Source: FEN-1191 sp036490715 (GTDB lineage Bacteria; Pseudomonadota; Gammaproteobacteria; Steroidobacterales; Steroidobacteraceae). Taken from it: a stretch of DNA of 64,000 nt. The stretch is taken from contig DASXDL010000013.1 of the NCBI GenBank assembly GCA_036490715.1, forward strand, positions 127,740-191,739. Reading direction: 5' to 3'. Positions 47,663 through 57,107 of the stretch are shown piece after piece; the first letter of the stretch is position 1, and each line of letters begins with the position of its first letter. Position numbers and translations under genes: made by a program. The notes under the pieces are model-generated. The model was given only the letters and a program-made list of their open reading frames with translations. It made no database searches and was not told the DNA's origin.

Positions 47663-48301
47663 CTAGCCGCCGGGCTCGTAGAACGGCACGTGCGTGCGCG
47701 CAAATTCCTCCCGCGCCTCGCACCGATCGACTCGCGCGGTCAGGGCCGCATAGCGCGTCGGCAGATCCTGCAGCGCCAGCGCCTCGCGCACGAAGGTCGT
47801 GGCACAGGTCAGCGTAATGTCCGACTGGCCTAGCGACTCGCCCAGCAGCCACGCGCGGCCAGTGACTCCGGTGCAGTAACGCTCGACGTCATCGAGCGCG
47901 CCGAACATCTGCGCACGGCAGCGCTGTACCCAGGGCTCGTGGCGCTTGGCGGGCGGCCGGAACGCCTGCTCGTAAATCTGCTCGCGGCCTTTTTCGGCGG
48001 CGCCGATCGCCAGTGCCGTCAGCCGCAAGGCCGTGCGACGCTCAGGGCCGCGGCGCGGCAGCAGTGCCCGCTCCGCTCCGACGCGCTCATCCAGATAGTC
48101 GAGGATGGCGGCCGATTCGCACAGCACTTCGCCGTCATCGAGCACCAGGGTCGGCACCCGGCCCAGCGGGTTGTACTGCCGGATGCGCTCGAGATCCTTA
48201 CCGACCGACCAGTTGGCGTGCTCGTAACCGATGTCCAGCAGCTGCATGCTCACTGCCACCCGCCGCACGAACGGCGAGTCGAACATGCCGATCAGCAGCA
48301 C
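47663..48301 (-). CDS. Glutathione S-transferase family protein
   Basis: A 212-residue protein with an N-terminal thioredoxin-like domain (LIGMFDSPFVRRVAVSMQLL, then NPLGRVPTLVLDDGEVLCES near 45-65) and a helical C-terminal domain. Serine in DSPF near residue 9 is the likely GSH-contacting residue, and VPTLV/ESAAI is the typical cis-proline and gamma-Glu binding region. It starts at a GTG six bases after the NtrX-like stop, with a GAGGA inside the end of that gene, so it is likely the last gene of that transcript. Substrate unknown. Confidence 0.9.
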   Translation of the reverse strand: MLLIGMFDSPFVRRVAVSMQLLDIGYEHANWSVGKDLERIRQYNPLGRVPTLVLDDGEVLCESAAILDYLDERVGAERALLPRRGPERRTALRLTALAIGAAEKGREQIYEQAFRPPAKRHEPWVQRCRAQMFGALDDVERYCTGVTGRAWLLGESLGQSDITLTCATTFVREALALQDLPTRYAALTARVDRCEAREEFARTHVPFYEPGG

Positions 48302-48307
48302 CGCGGA

Positions 48308-49666
48308 CTATTCCTCGGCGACGTGACCGATCTCGATGCCGAGCGAGCGTAGCTTGCGATACAGGTGGGTACGTTCCATGTCGACGCGCTTGGCGAGCAG
48401 ACCGACCTTGCCATTGCACAGCATCAGCTGCTGCTGCAGATAGGCACGCTCGAACTGCTCACGCGCTTCGCGCAGCGGCAACGCCAGCAGGTCGTGCTTC
48501 ACCAGCGGCTCGTCCGCCGGGGTCTGCGCTTGCAGCTCGCGCTCCACTTCTTCCAGTCCGATCTCCTCCGGCCCGCTGTTGAGCAGAAAGCGGCGGGTGA
48601 GATTGCGCAGCTCGCGGCCGTTGTCCGGCCACGGATAATTGCGCAAGCGGTTTTGCGCGGCGACGCTGAAGCGGCGAAACCGCAGGCCTTCGGTCTCGGT
48701 CAACACGTCGACGTGATGACGCAGCAGCTCGGGCACATCCTCGGCGTAGTCGCGCAGCGACGGCACCCGAGCCATCAGCACCGACAGCTGCGCGTACAGG
48801 TCGCGCCGGAACCCTTCGGCCTGCACCCGATTGACGATGCCGGGACGGGCTGAGGAGACGATGCGAGCCTCGAACGGCACCGATTCGCCGCCGCCGCGGG
48901 TGAAGCGGTCGGTCTCGAGCAGCCCGCTCAGCAGCCGCTGCGTGGACTCGGGCAAATCTTCGATATCGCCGAGGAATAGCGTGCCGCCGCGGGCCTGCTC
49001 CAGCAGCCCCGGATGCGCGGCATCCGCCCCCAGCAACAGCGCGGTCGCGGTGTCCTCGCGCAGCGTGCGGCAATCGACCACGACGAACGGCCCGGCGGCC
49101 GACGGTCCGGATTGATGCACGAAGCGCGCCAGCTGTTCGCGGTCGGTGCCGGACTCCCCCAGCAACAGCAGCGGCGCGCTGTAGGCCGCCAGCCGACTGA
49201 GCTCACCGCGCAGCTGGGCGACGGCGCGGCTGCGACCCACCGGTGCGGTCACGCCCGATGCGCCGCTGCTGACAAACTTGCCGCTCGGTCGGCGTGCGCG
49301 CGCGTCGAGCGCGCGCTCGACGGTACGCAGCAGCTTGGCCAGTGACAGCGGCTTTTCGACGAAGTCGTAGGCGCCGAGTCGCGTGGCCTCGACCGCGGTA
49401 TCGACCGTGCCGTGACCAGACATCATCACGACCGGACAGGCATCGCTGGCGTCGGTGGACCACTCGCGCAGCAGCGTGATGCCGTCGGTGTCGGGCATCC
49501 AGATGTCGAGCAGCACCAGATCGGGCGTCTGCCGCGCGCGCGCCGCTCGCGCCTGGCCGGCGTCGGCCGCCACTTCGACGTCGTAACCCTCTTCAGTGAG
49601 GATCTCCTGCAGCAGGCGGCGAATGTCCGACTCGTCGTCTACTACCAGGATTCTGCTGGTATTCAT
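48308..49666 (-). CDS. NtrX-like response regulator with degenerate AAA+ domain
   Basis: The 452-residue regulator starts at an ATG with a strong GGAGGGAG upstream. The receiver domain (1-120) is complete: phospho-acceptor D54 in LVLLDIWMPD and VEKPL near 105. The central domain, about 145-380, looks like a sigma-54 activator but has lost the catalytic parts. Walker A reads GESGTDRE (near 170) instead of GESGTGKE, the GAFTGA loop is missing, and Walker B reads GGTLFLGDI. A Fis-type helix-turn-helix ends the protein. It probably cannot hydrolyse ATP or activate sigma-54. It forms an overlapping pair with the NtrY-like kinase and acts by some other mechanism. Confidence 0.85.
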   Translation of the reverse strand: MNTSRILVVDDESDIRRLLQEILTEEGYDVEVAADAGQARAARARQTPDLVLLDIWMPDTDGITLLREWSTDASDACPVVMMSGHGTVDTAVEATRLGAYDFVEKPLSLAKLLRTVERALDARARRPSGKFVSSGASGVTAPVGRSRAVAQLRGELSRLAAYSAPLLLLGESGTDREQLARFVHQSGPSAAGPFVVVDCRTLREDTATALLLGADAAHPGLLEQARGGTLFLGDIEDLPESTQRLLSGLLETDRFTRGGGESVPFEARIVSSARPGIVNRVQAEGFRRDLYAQLSVLMARVPSLRDYAEDVPELLRHHVDVLTETEGLRFRRFSVAAQNRLRNYPWPDNGRELRNLTRRFLLNSGPEEIGLEEVERELQAQTPADEPLVKHDLLALPLREAREQFERAYLQQQLMLCNGKVGLLAKRVDMERTHLYRKLRSLGIEIGHVAEE

Positions 49667-51891
49667 GCTCGCTCCCTCCGCATTTCCATGCGTCGCTCTC
49701 CACCGGCAAGCAGCGCTCTATCCTGATCGCTGACCGGTAGAAAGACCAGTATTCTCGCCCCGCCTTCCGGCCGATTCTCCGCCTCGACCCGGCCGCCATG
49801 TTCTTCGACTATTCGTTTGACGATGGCCAGGCCGAGACCGGTACCGCGCGGCTTACCGCTAACGTACGGATCGAACAGCCGGCCCAGCAGTTCCTTTCTA
49901 AACCCCGGGCCGTTGTCGCGTACACAGATTACCGCTGTCGCAGCCCCTTCTGCACGTTGTTGCTGGGTGCTGATTTCGACGCAGCCGTGCGCCACCCCGG
50001 TCAGCGCTTCGATGCCGTTGGTGATCAGATTTGCCAGAATCTGGCGCACCCGACCACGGTCGGCTTCGATCTCGGGCATGCCCGGGTCCAGTTCCAGGCG
50101 GATTTCGATGGCCGGATCCTGCAACCGGTACAGCTCGGCGACTTCCTGTACCAGCTGGTTCAGATTGAAGTGCTGCAGCTTCATGTCAGGGGCGCGCGCG
50201 TACTCCGAAAACGCATTCACCATCTGCTTCATCGCGTCGACCTGCTGCACGATGGTGTGGGTCGCGCGCTCCAGCAGCTGTGCGTCCTCGGCGTTCATCG
50301 CGCCGAGAAGTTTGCGGCGCAGCCGATCGGCCGACAGCTGGATCGGCGTCAGCGGATTCTTGATCTCGTGTGCCAGGCGGCGCGCCACCTCGCCCCAGGC
50401 GGCGTCGCGCTGCGCCGCCAGCAGCGCCGTGATGTCGTCAAACACGATCACTACGCCGCCTAGCTCACGTTCGTCCGGCAGGCGGCTGCAAGCCCATAGC
50501 AACACCCGCTCACCGGCTTCTCCCGGCAGCGACAGTTGCTCGCGCCATTCGTCCCAGCCCGAGGTCAGGCGCGAGCGCACCTCGGCGATGAAAGTCGTGA
50601 AGCGCGCACTGCGCACTGACAACTGCGCCAGCGGCTGTCCGCCGGCACCGTCGAAGCTCATGCCCAGGATGGTGCCGGCCGACTGATTCGCACTGTGCAG
50701 TATCAGCTCGCGATCGGTCACGATCACGCCGGTGGACAGGCGCGATAGGATGATCGCCAGTCGTTCGCGCTCGCGCTCCACCGCCTGGCGGCTGCGCATC
50801 GCTTCCTCGCTGGCGCGCCGCAGTCGCTTGGTCATGTCGTTGAACGAATGCACCAGCAGTCCCATCTCGTCGCGCGACGATAGCGGCAGGCGCGTGCCCA
50901 GCTCGCCCTTGCCGACCGCGCGCGTGCCGGCGATCAGATCCTGGACCGGTCGCGTCAGGCGCTGCGCCGAAAAGATCGCGCCGTAGACCGCCGCCAGCAG
51001 CGTCAGCAGCACCACCAGCGACAAGGTCAGTCGGAAGCTGATCTTCAATGGCTCGCGCACCGCGGACAGATCACCGTATTGCGATGAGGTGCGCTGCACG
51101 CCTTCGGCCAGCGCCGACAGCTCCTGCGGCACCTCGTAGTGAATCAGCACGTAACGACGCGAGGCGCGGCCGGACACCACGTCGGTGATCGGCGCGGCGG
51201 TCTCGATGGTGTACTGGCCGTTGGGCAGCGAATTGAGACTGGCGTAGCTGCGCCCGGTCGCCAGTTGCAGCGCCACGTCCGGCGGCGACGGCGTCGGCTG
51301 CTGCGCCAGCGGCGTGGCGCTGCTGACTGCCGCCGCCCGGCCGTTGGCGTCGTAGACGGTGATCTCCTTGGCCTCGGTGGCGCGGCGCTCCTCGTCGAGC
51401 CGCTGCAATAGCGCCGGTCCCTGCAGCTCGCGCAGCGAGCGCGCAAAGATATCGGTGCGCCGAGCCTGCTCGCGCAGGCGCAAGTCCAGCGCCGAACGCG
51501 ACAGCACCACGGCGTCGTTCAGTCCCTGCCGGATCTCGACCCGGAACCAGCTGTCGATGCCGCGATTGAGGAAGTCGAGCGAGAACAGGTAAACGATCAC
51601 CAGCGGCGCGATCACCAGCGCGCCGAAGATCAGCACCGTGCGCATCGCCAGGCGCGAACCGGGCACGTGATCGCGGAAATCGCGGTACAGCTGCCAGAAC
51701 TTGCGCACCAGCAGCACCAACAGCGCCATCGCGCCGCAGATGTTCACCAGCAGGATGTACGGCTGCCAGCGCGAGAACTGCGCCGAATTCTCCACGCTGC
51801 CGGCCAGCAGCAGTAACGCCGCGACCCCGGCAGCGAATGCGGCCGCGGTCAGGGTGCGCACGGCGAAGCGCCTTATAGGGTCAGCATCCAT
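49663..51891 (-). CDS. NtrY-like sensor histidine kinase
   Basis: From the ATG at 51891 the kinase is 742 residues. Membrane helices lie near 10-32, 43-63, 85-108 and 285-310, with a periplasmic region between the last two; HAMP follows near 310-365 and a PAS-like domain near 385-490. The dimerisation/phosphorylation histidine is in ARRLAHEIKNPLTPIQ near 510. The ATP-binding part has N in NLITNGIEAL, DNGPGF and the GTGLGLAIV box. The last bases overlap the NtrX-like gene by four, so the pair is translated together. Confidence 0.92.
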   Translation of the reverse strand: MDADPIRRFAVRTLTAAAFAAGVAALLLLAGSVENSAQFSRWQPYILLVNICGAMALLVLLVRKFWQLYRDFRDHVPGSRLAMRTVLIFGALVIAPLVIVYLFSLDFLNRGIDSWFRVEIRQGLNDAVVLSRSALDLRLREQARRTDIFARSLRELQGPALLQRLDEERRATEAKEITVYDANGRAAAVSSATPLAQQPTPSPPDVALQLATGRSYASLNSLPNGQYTIETAAPITDVVSGRASRRYVLIHYEVPQELSALAEGVQRTSSQYGDLSAVREPLKISFRLTLSLVVLLTLLAAVYGAIFSAQRLTRPVQDLIAGTRAVGKGELGTRLPLSSRDEMGLLVHSFNDMTKRLRRASEEAMRSRQAVERERERLAIILSRLSTGVIVTDRELILHSANQSAGTILGMSFDGAGGQPLAQLSVRSARFTTFIAEVRSRLTSGWDEWREQLSLPGEAGERVLLWACSRLPDERELGGVVIVFDDITALLAAQRDAAWGEVARRLAHEIKNPLTPIQLSADRLRRKLLGAMNAEDAQLLERATHTIVQQVDAMKQMVNAFSEYARAPDMKLQHFNLNQLVQEVAELYRLQDPAIEIRLELDPGMPEIEADRGRVRQILANLITNGIEALTGVAHGCVEISTQQQRAEGAATAVICVRDNGPGFRKELLGRLFDPYVSGKPRGTGLGLAIVKRIVEEHGGRVEAENRPEGGARILVFLPVSDQDRALLAGGERRMEMRRERA

Positions 51892-52451
51892 GTGTACCAG
51901 TCGGTGGTGCGATGCCAGTCGTCGGTCCAGAACAGCAGTCCGCGCAGTGCGTCGGGCATGCGGCCGCGGCGCACGCCGGCGCGCACCGCCGCCTCCCACG
52001 GCGCCTCGCCGCGCAGCTGCGATTGCACCAGGATCGGCAGATCCTCGATGCGGCCGAGCTTGTCGATGGCGGCCTCCAGCGTGCTGAAGCTCTCCTGCTC
52101 GATACCGGCCTCATTGCGCAGAACGTAGCGGTCGGTGACCGCGTGATAGGTCAGCTCGCGCCGCAGTGTCATCTCCAGCAGCGTCGCGTTCATCCACAGC
52201 CGTCGATGGCGGCTGATGCTGACGTCGAGGTCGAACTGCAGGGTGACGCCGTCGTGCAGGGCGCTGCGGATGCGATCATTGACCGGATACTCGATGTGCG
52301 CGCTCAGCTGCAGCACGCCATGATCGACCACGATGAAGGCCGAGCGGATCTGAAAGTCGCCGGCCAGCGAGCCGGCCGCGCGCGCGCCCTGGGGAGCGGG
52401 CACCGCGGATAGCAGCACCAGAGCGACACCTAGACTGCCGAGCGTTTTCAC
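51873..52451 (-). CDS. DUF4390 exported protein
   Basis: A 192-residue protein from a GTG with AAGG upstream. A signal peptide ends near residue 25 (GARAAG). The rest has the DUF4390 pattern: SAFIVVDHGVLQLSAHIEYPVND near 38, alternating beta strands, and LLFWTDDWHRTTDWYTW at the C-terminus. The function is unknown. In many gammaproteobacteria it lies between rsmB and an ntrY-like kinase, as here; it might sense an envelope state for that kinase, which is inference. It overlaps the kinase start by 19 bases. Confidence 0.85.
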   Translation of the reverse strand: MKTLGSLGVALVLLSAVPAPQGARAAGSLAGDFQIRSAFIVVDHGVLQLSAHIEYPVNDRIRSALHDGVTLQFDLDVSISRHRRLWMNATLLEMTLRRELTYHAVTDRYVLRNEAGIEQESFSTLEAAIDKLGRIEDLPILVQSQLRGEAPWEAAVRAGVRRGRMPDALRGLLFWTDDWHRTTDWYTWMLTL

Positions 52452-52533
52452 GGATACCTTGGACCGGGCCTTGAGGTGTTGCGTTTCGTCGACGTCGCGC
52501 CGCCACGAGCGCCGCTGCTTTTAGGCCACAGTT

Positions 52534-53856
52534 CTAAGTCACTGTCAGGCAAGCATAATAGAACCCGTCGGTTCGCGCCGCACTGCCTGGCAGCAGCTGC
52601 GCCCCGCAGACGCGAGGCAAAAGACCCGGCGCTGCCAGCGACGGCAGGGGCGCGAGGCGCGCGCGTGGCTGCTGCGCCAGCACGGCCTGCACCACGGTTT
52701 CGTTCTCGCTCGGCAGCACCGAGCAGGTGCAATAGAGCAAGCATCCGCCCGGCCGCAGCAGGCCCAGGCAGCGGCTGAGCAGCGATTGTTGCAACGCGGC
52801 AAAACTCTCGATGTCCGCCGGCCGCCGCAGCAGCTTGATATCCGGGTGGCGCCGGATCACCCCGGAACCCGAGCACGGGGCGTCGAGCAAAATGCGATCG
52901 AACGGCATTTGGTTCCACCAGTGGGGGGCTGCGCGCAGATCCGCGGTCACTACCCGGGCCTGACGGCGCAGGCGCGCCAGATTGGCCTCGATGCGCGGCA
53001 CGCGCTTAGGGTCCAGCTCGACCGCCGTCAGGTCGAGTTCGCCGTCCACCGCCTCCAGCAGCGCACCGGTCTTGCCGCCGGGCGCCGCGCAGGCATCCAG
53101 CACCCGCTCGCCCGGCCGCACTTGCAGTAACTGCGCCGCGAACTGCGCGCCGGCGTCCTGCACCGAGACCAGGCCGTCGGCAAACCCCGGCAGCGCCTCG
53201 ACCGCGACCGGCTGCTCCAGAATCAACGCGGCGGGCAGCCAGTCGAGCGCTTGTGCCGACATGCCGCGCTGTGCCAGCTGCTCCAGGTAGTCCGCGCGCG
53301 TGACGCGGCTGCGATCCAGGCGCAGCGTCATCGGCGGATGTTCATTATTGGCGGCCACGATCTGCGGCCACTGCTCGGGCCACGCGTTCTGCAGTGCCTG
53401 CAGCAGCCAGGCCGGATGCGCGCTGGCCGCGGCTTCGTCCGCCAGAGCATGCGCCAGCAAAGTCGATCGCTCACGCCGGAATCGTCGCAACAGCGCGTTG
53501 ATCAGACCGGCGGCGCGCGGCTGGCGCAGCATGCGGGCAGCGTCCACGGCGCTCGAGACCGTGAGTTCCGGCGCGGTGCGCGCGTACTCGAGCTGATGCA
53601 GAGTCACGACCAGCAGGGCCCGCAGCGTCGGTGCCAACGTGCGCCCCGCCAGCAGCGCGTCGGTGATCGCGGCCAGGCGACCATACCAGCGCAATGATCC
53701 GAGCGTGATGGCGCGAATGGCGGCGGTCTGCGCTGCGCCGGAAGTTGCACGCATCAAAGTTTCATCGGCCGAGCGGCCGGCCGATGCCACGCCGGCCACG
53801 GCCCCGGCTGCGCCAGCCAGCGTCCGGGCCAGCGCCGATGGCGGCGAAGAGCTCAC
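52534..53856 (-). CDS. rsmB: 16S rRNA m5C967 methyltransferase
   Basis: RsmB methylates C967 of 16S rRNA. The start is the GTG at 53856, overlapping the fmt stop (GTGA), which gives 440 residues. The N-terminal 145 residues are a NusB-like RNA-binding domain with extra Ala/Ser-rich residues at the front. The SAM-dependent domain has CAAPGGKTGALLEA near 260, LDAPCSGSGVIRRHPDIK near 330 and the catalytic cysteine in LLYCTCSVLPSEN near 380. It is third in the def-fmt-rsmB order, as usual, and is followed by DUF4390 and the two-component pair. Confidence 0.95.
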   Translation of the reverse strand: MSSSPPSALARTLAGAAGAVAGVASAGRSADETLMRATSGAAQTAAIRAITLGSLRWYGRLAAITDALLAGRTLAPTLRALLVVTLHQLEYARTAPELTVSSAVDAARMLRQPRAAGLINALLRRFRRERSTLLAHALADEAAASAHPAWLLQALQNAWPEQWPQIVAANNEHPPMTLRLDRSRVTRADYLEQLAQRGMSAQALDWLPAALILEQPVAVEALPGFADGLVSVQDAGAQFAAQLLQVRPGERVLDACAAPGGKTGALLEAVDGELDLTAVELDPKRVPRIEANLARLRRQARVVTADLRAAPHWWNQMPFDRILLDAPCSGSGVIRRHPDIKLLRRPADIESFAALQQSLLSRCLGLLRPGGCLLYCTCSVLPSENETVVQAVLAQQPRARLAPLPSLAAPGLLPRVCGAQLLPGSAARTDGFYYACLTVT

Positions 53857-54782
53857 CCGAGACGCAGCCCGGCCAACCCCTGGGCGCTGCAAAACTCGCG
53901 CGCCGATAGCACGCGACGGCCGGCGAGCTGCAGCCGGGTCAGACCGAGGCGTCCGACACCGCATTGGACCAGCAGTTGCTGCTGTTCCAGGCCGAGAATC
54001 TCGCCGGCAACGCCGCTGGCACCGCCGTCGATCAGCTGTGCCTCCCAGATTCGCAGCTGCCGCCCCTGCAACAGCGTCTGTGCCACCGGGGCAGGGTTGA
54101 GCGCCCGAATCTGGCGATGGATATCGACCGCGCTGCTGCCCCAATCGATGTCGGCATCGCGCTTGTCGAGCTTGGGCGCGTAACTGACGCCGTGCTCGGG
54201 CTGCGGCCGCGGCTTCAATCGTCCCTGCTGCGCCTCGTCCAGGGTCGCCAGCAGTAGCCCCGCGCCCAAGCTCGAGAGTTGATCCTGCAGTTGCTGCGCG
54301 CTCGCTTGCGGATCGATCGGCAATGACTGCTGCGCCAGGATCGGTCCGGCATCGAGCTGCTGGATGATCTGCATGATGGTGATGCCGGAATCGGTGTCGC
54401 CGGCGAGGATGGCGCGCTGGATCGGGGCCGCGCCGCGCCAGCGCGGCAACAGCGAGGCGTGCACGTTGATGCATCCGAGTCGCGGCAAGGTCAATACCGG
54501 CGGCGGCAGAATAAGGCCGTAGGCCACCACCACCAGTGCCTCCGGCGCCCAGGACTGCAACGCGGCGCGCGCCGCGGCGTCGCGCAGATCCGGCGGCTGC
54601 GACAGCGGCAGCTGCAGCTGCAGCGCCAGCTGTTTGATCGGACTTGCGCCGAGGGTGCGGCCACGGCCGGAGGGCCGATCAGGCTGGGTCAGGACTCCAA
54701 CCAGCCGATGCGATGAGTTCGCCAAGGCCTGCAGCGTCGGCACGGCGAACTCCGGCGTGCCGGCAAACGCGATCCGCAGCAT
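53853..54782 (-). CDS. fmt: Methionyl-tRNA formyltransferase
   Basis: Fmt formylates initiator Met-tRNA. The 309-residue protein from the ATG at 54782 begins LRIAFAGTPEFAVPTLQAL, the standard start. The 10-formyl-THF site is intact: ASLLPRWRGAAPIQRAI near 110 with the catalytic NVHASLLP, and GDTDSGITIMQ near 128. The C-terminal tRNA-binding domain is present. It lies three bases after def. Confidence 0.96.
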   Translation of the reverse strand: MLRIAFAGTPEFAVPTLQALANSSHRLVGVLTQPDRPSGRGRTLGASPIKQLALQLQLPLSQPPDLRDAAARAALQSWAPEALVVVAYGLILPPPVLTLPRLGCINVHASLLPRWRGAAPIQRAILAGDTDSGITIMQIIQQLDAGPILAQQSLPIDPQASAQQLQDQLSSLGAGLLLATLDEAQQGRLKPRPQPEHGVSYAPKLDKRDADIDWGSSAVDIHRQIRALNPAPVAQTLLQGRQLRIWEAQLIDGGASGVAGEILGLEQQQLLVQCGVGRLGLTRLQLAGRRVLSAREFCSAQGLAGLRLG

Positions 54783-54785
54783 GGC

Positions 54786-55334
54786 TCATATGACGCGCGC
54801 GGCCGCGCGTGCGGCCGGTTTGGCGGTCCCGCTGGCGCGATCGCGGCGCTCTTTTTCGAGTTTTCGGCGGATGCGTTCGCGCTTCAGTCCCGACAGGTAG
54901 TCGACGAACAGCTTGCCGGCCAGATGGTCCATTTCGTGCTGCAGGCACACGGCCGCCAGACCATCCAGGTCGCGTTCGAACGCGACGCCGTCGGCGCCCT
55001 GGGCGCGCACCCGCACGCGTGCGGCGCGCTCGACCGGCTCGAACACGTTCGGCACCGACAGGCAACCCTCCTCGGTCACCTCCGCTCCGTCGCGTGTCAG
55101 AATCTGCGGGTTGATGAACACCTGCGGTTGTTTGTGCTCGTTACCGACGTCCATCACCAGCAGCTGGCGGTGGACGTTGACCTGGGTCGCGGCCAGGCCA
55201 ATACCGGGGGCGCTGTACATGGTCTCGAACAGATCGGCGATCAACTGCTGGAGTGCGGCATCGAATTCGCGCACCGGCTCGGCGCGGGTGCGCAGGCGCG
55301 GATCGGGAAATTCCAGGATTGGCAGCAGTGCCAT
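54786..55334 (-). CDS. def: Peptide deformylase
   Basis: Def removes the N-formyl group from nascent proteins. The 182-residue protein starts at the ATG at 55334 (LPILEFPDPRLRTRA). Its three motifs are intact: GIGLAATQ near residue 45, EEGCLSVP near 90 and the metal-binding QHEMDHLAGKLFVD near 134. The C-terminal tail is basic and Ala/Arg-rich. It heads a leftward cluster with fmt and rsmB. It is divergent from the LysM lipoprotein across 183 bases. Confidence 0.96.
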   Translation of the reverse strand: MALLPILEFPDPRLRTRAEPVREFDAALQQLIADLFETMYSAPGIGLAATQVNVHRQLLVMDVGNEHKQPQVFINPQILTRDGAEVTEEGCLSVPNVFEPVERAARVRVRAQGADGVAFERDLDGLAAVCLQHEMDHLAGKLFVDYLSGLKRERIRRKLEKERRDRASGTAKPAARAAARVI

Positions 55335-55517
55335 CGATGCTCTCTTTTAGAAGTACTTAATCGTGGGGAAATATGCCAAGATTTCAAGGAACAGGGCCTG
55401 GGCGAGCGATCACGTGACCCAGTGCACAAAGTTGGCATGTAACCATGTGCGTTTACTCGGGGTTGAGTTTATAACAGCCGGACCAGAAGCCCTACCCGAC
55501 CCTAAGAGGTAGCAGGG

Positions 55518-56765
55518 ATGTATTTGAATCGTGCGTTCACAGTCAGGCAGGCCGCCACGGCCAGCCTTGCGGTCGCCATTGGGCTGGGCTTGGGCGGCTG
55601 CGCCCTGTTCCACCCTCATCGCGATCAGGATATGGCCAGCGCCGCGCCGCCCCCGGTCGCCAGCGCCAGCAGCGAGTCCACGCCCGAGGCCAGTGGGCCG
55701 CAGACGGTCACCGAGGCGGCTGCCGAGCCGTCCGCGGACGAGACCAGCGGCACGACCACGGTGATGCAGAATGCCGGGTCGGCCCTGAATGCCACCGCAC
55801 CCAAGAACTACGTGGTCAAGCGCGGCGATACGCTCTGGGCCATCGCCAATACCTTCCTGCGCGATCCGTGGCTGTGGCCTGAGATCTGGTACATCAATCC
55901 GGACATCCACAACCCGCACCGTATCTATCCCGGCGATACCGTACACCTGGCCCTGAACGGCGATGGCAGCACTTCACTGCAGATCGTGCGCGGTGGCGCT
56001 GGCGGCACGCGTTTGGAGCCGATGCTGCGCAGCACCCCGCTCGAGTCTGCGATCGCGACCATTCCTTATTCAATGATCGCGGCATTTCTGTCGCGCCCCG
56101 GTGTGCTCACTGGCGAAGAGATCAAGGCTGCGCCGTACATCGTCGCGCTGCGCGATGACCACCAGGTCGCCGGCACTGGTCACGATCTGTACGTCAAGAG
56201 GCTCGATGGCGAGCCCGGTGCGCGTTACAGCGTGATGCACGTGGATGAGCCGCTGCGCGACCCGCAAAGTGGCCGCAAGCTCGGTTACCTTGCGATCTAT
56301 ACCGGCACCGCCCAGCTCACGCACCCGGGCCCTGTCGCCAAGGTGACGTTGACGGACGCGGCGCGCGAGACCCTGGAAGGCGACGTGCTGGTCGCCGAAG
56401 AGACCAGCCCGACCGGCGACTTTGCGCCGCACTCGCCCAGGCAGGCAGTGGACGGCCGCATCATCGCGGTGGTCAATAACGTGCTGCTTGCGGGCCAGTA
56501 CGAAGTGGTGGCGCTGAATCGTGGGGCGCAGGACGGCCTCGACCGCGGCACGGTGCTGACGGTGGATCTGGCCGGCGGTACCGTCAGCGATCATTGCGCC
56601 AAGATCAACGGCGAGAGCAGCTGCTGGGTGCGGCACGGTGTGCGGCTGCCGACCGAAACCTCGGGCACGCTGCTGGTGTTCAAGGCCTACGACCGCATGA
56701 GCTACGCGCTCATTCTCAGCGACACGGTCCCGATCAACATCGGCGATCACGTGCGCAATCCTTAG
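55518..56765 (+). CDS. LysM-domain lipoprotein
   Basis: A 415-residue protein from the ATG at 55518. A lipobox LGGC near residue 28 ends a signal peptide, so it is lipid-anchored. After an Ala/Ser/Pro-rich linker a LysM domain spans about residues 96-145 (YVVKRGDTLWAIANTFL, then INPDIHNPHRIYPGD), which binds peptidoglycan. The rest, about 240 residues, is mostly beta and conserved in this family but without a known function. It is the usual first gene of the LysM-dprA-smg-topA cluster facing def. Confidence 0.9.
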   Translation: MYLNRAFTVRQAATASLAVAIGLGLGGCALFHPHRDQDMASAAPPPVASASSESTPEASGPQTVTEAAAEPSADETSGTTTVMQNAGSALNATAPKNYVVKRGDTLWAIANTFLRDPWLWPEIWYINPDIHNPHRIYPGDTVHLALNGDGSTSLQIVRGGAGGTRLEPMLRSTPLESAIATIPYSMIAAFLSRPGVLTGEEIKAAPYIVALRDDHQVAGTGHDLYVKRLDGEPGARYSVMHVDEPLRDPQSGRKLGYLAIYTGTAQLTHPGPVAKVTLTDAARETLEGDVLVAEETSPTGDFAPHSPRQAVDGRIIAVVNNVLLAGQYEVVALNRGAQDGLDRGTVLTVDLAGGTVSDHCAKINGESSCWVRHGVRLPTETSGTLLVFKAYDRMSYALILSDTVPINIGDHVRNP

Positions 56766-57107
56766 ACGGCCGGCACAATCCGCGCGTTCTGCCGATAAAT
56801 GCCCGCGCCTGGTGCGCGGCGCGTGGCCTATGCTCACGAGCGAATGGTCGGCACCAACCGTCAGCGCTCGCTGGGACACGTTTCAGATCTGGCCGCCGCC
56901 AAGGCGCGCCGTCCCCTGGGGCGCAGCGCCTGTGCTGCCTGAACCGCTTTGCGATCCCAAGGCAGGCGGCGGGCCTGCCCTTCGCGGCCGGCGCGCCATC
57001 AGGGGCGAGCGCGCAAGCGTCCCTACGCTCCAGGATTTTCTATTTCAGAACAATGGCTTGCCGCCGCCGCGAGGCGAGTCGGCGAAGCGGTCAGCGCGGG
57101 CATACGG
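56766..57107. other. Scrambled stretch where dprA should be
   Basis: This 342-base stretch sits where other gammaproteobacteria have the first part of dprA. Translating all plus frames gives only short, Arg/Pro-rich, non-conserved peptides with no DprA Rossmann-fold motif. There is no transposase or tRNA. It appears to be decayed or inserted DNA of unknown origin. Confidence 0.6.

Noticed and set aside
52534..54474. 646-residue version of RsmB
   Set aside because: The extra 205 residues are an out-of-frame reading of fmt; the GTG at 53856 overlapping the fmt stop gives the family length.
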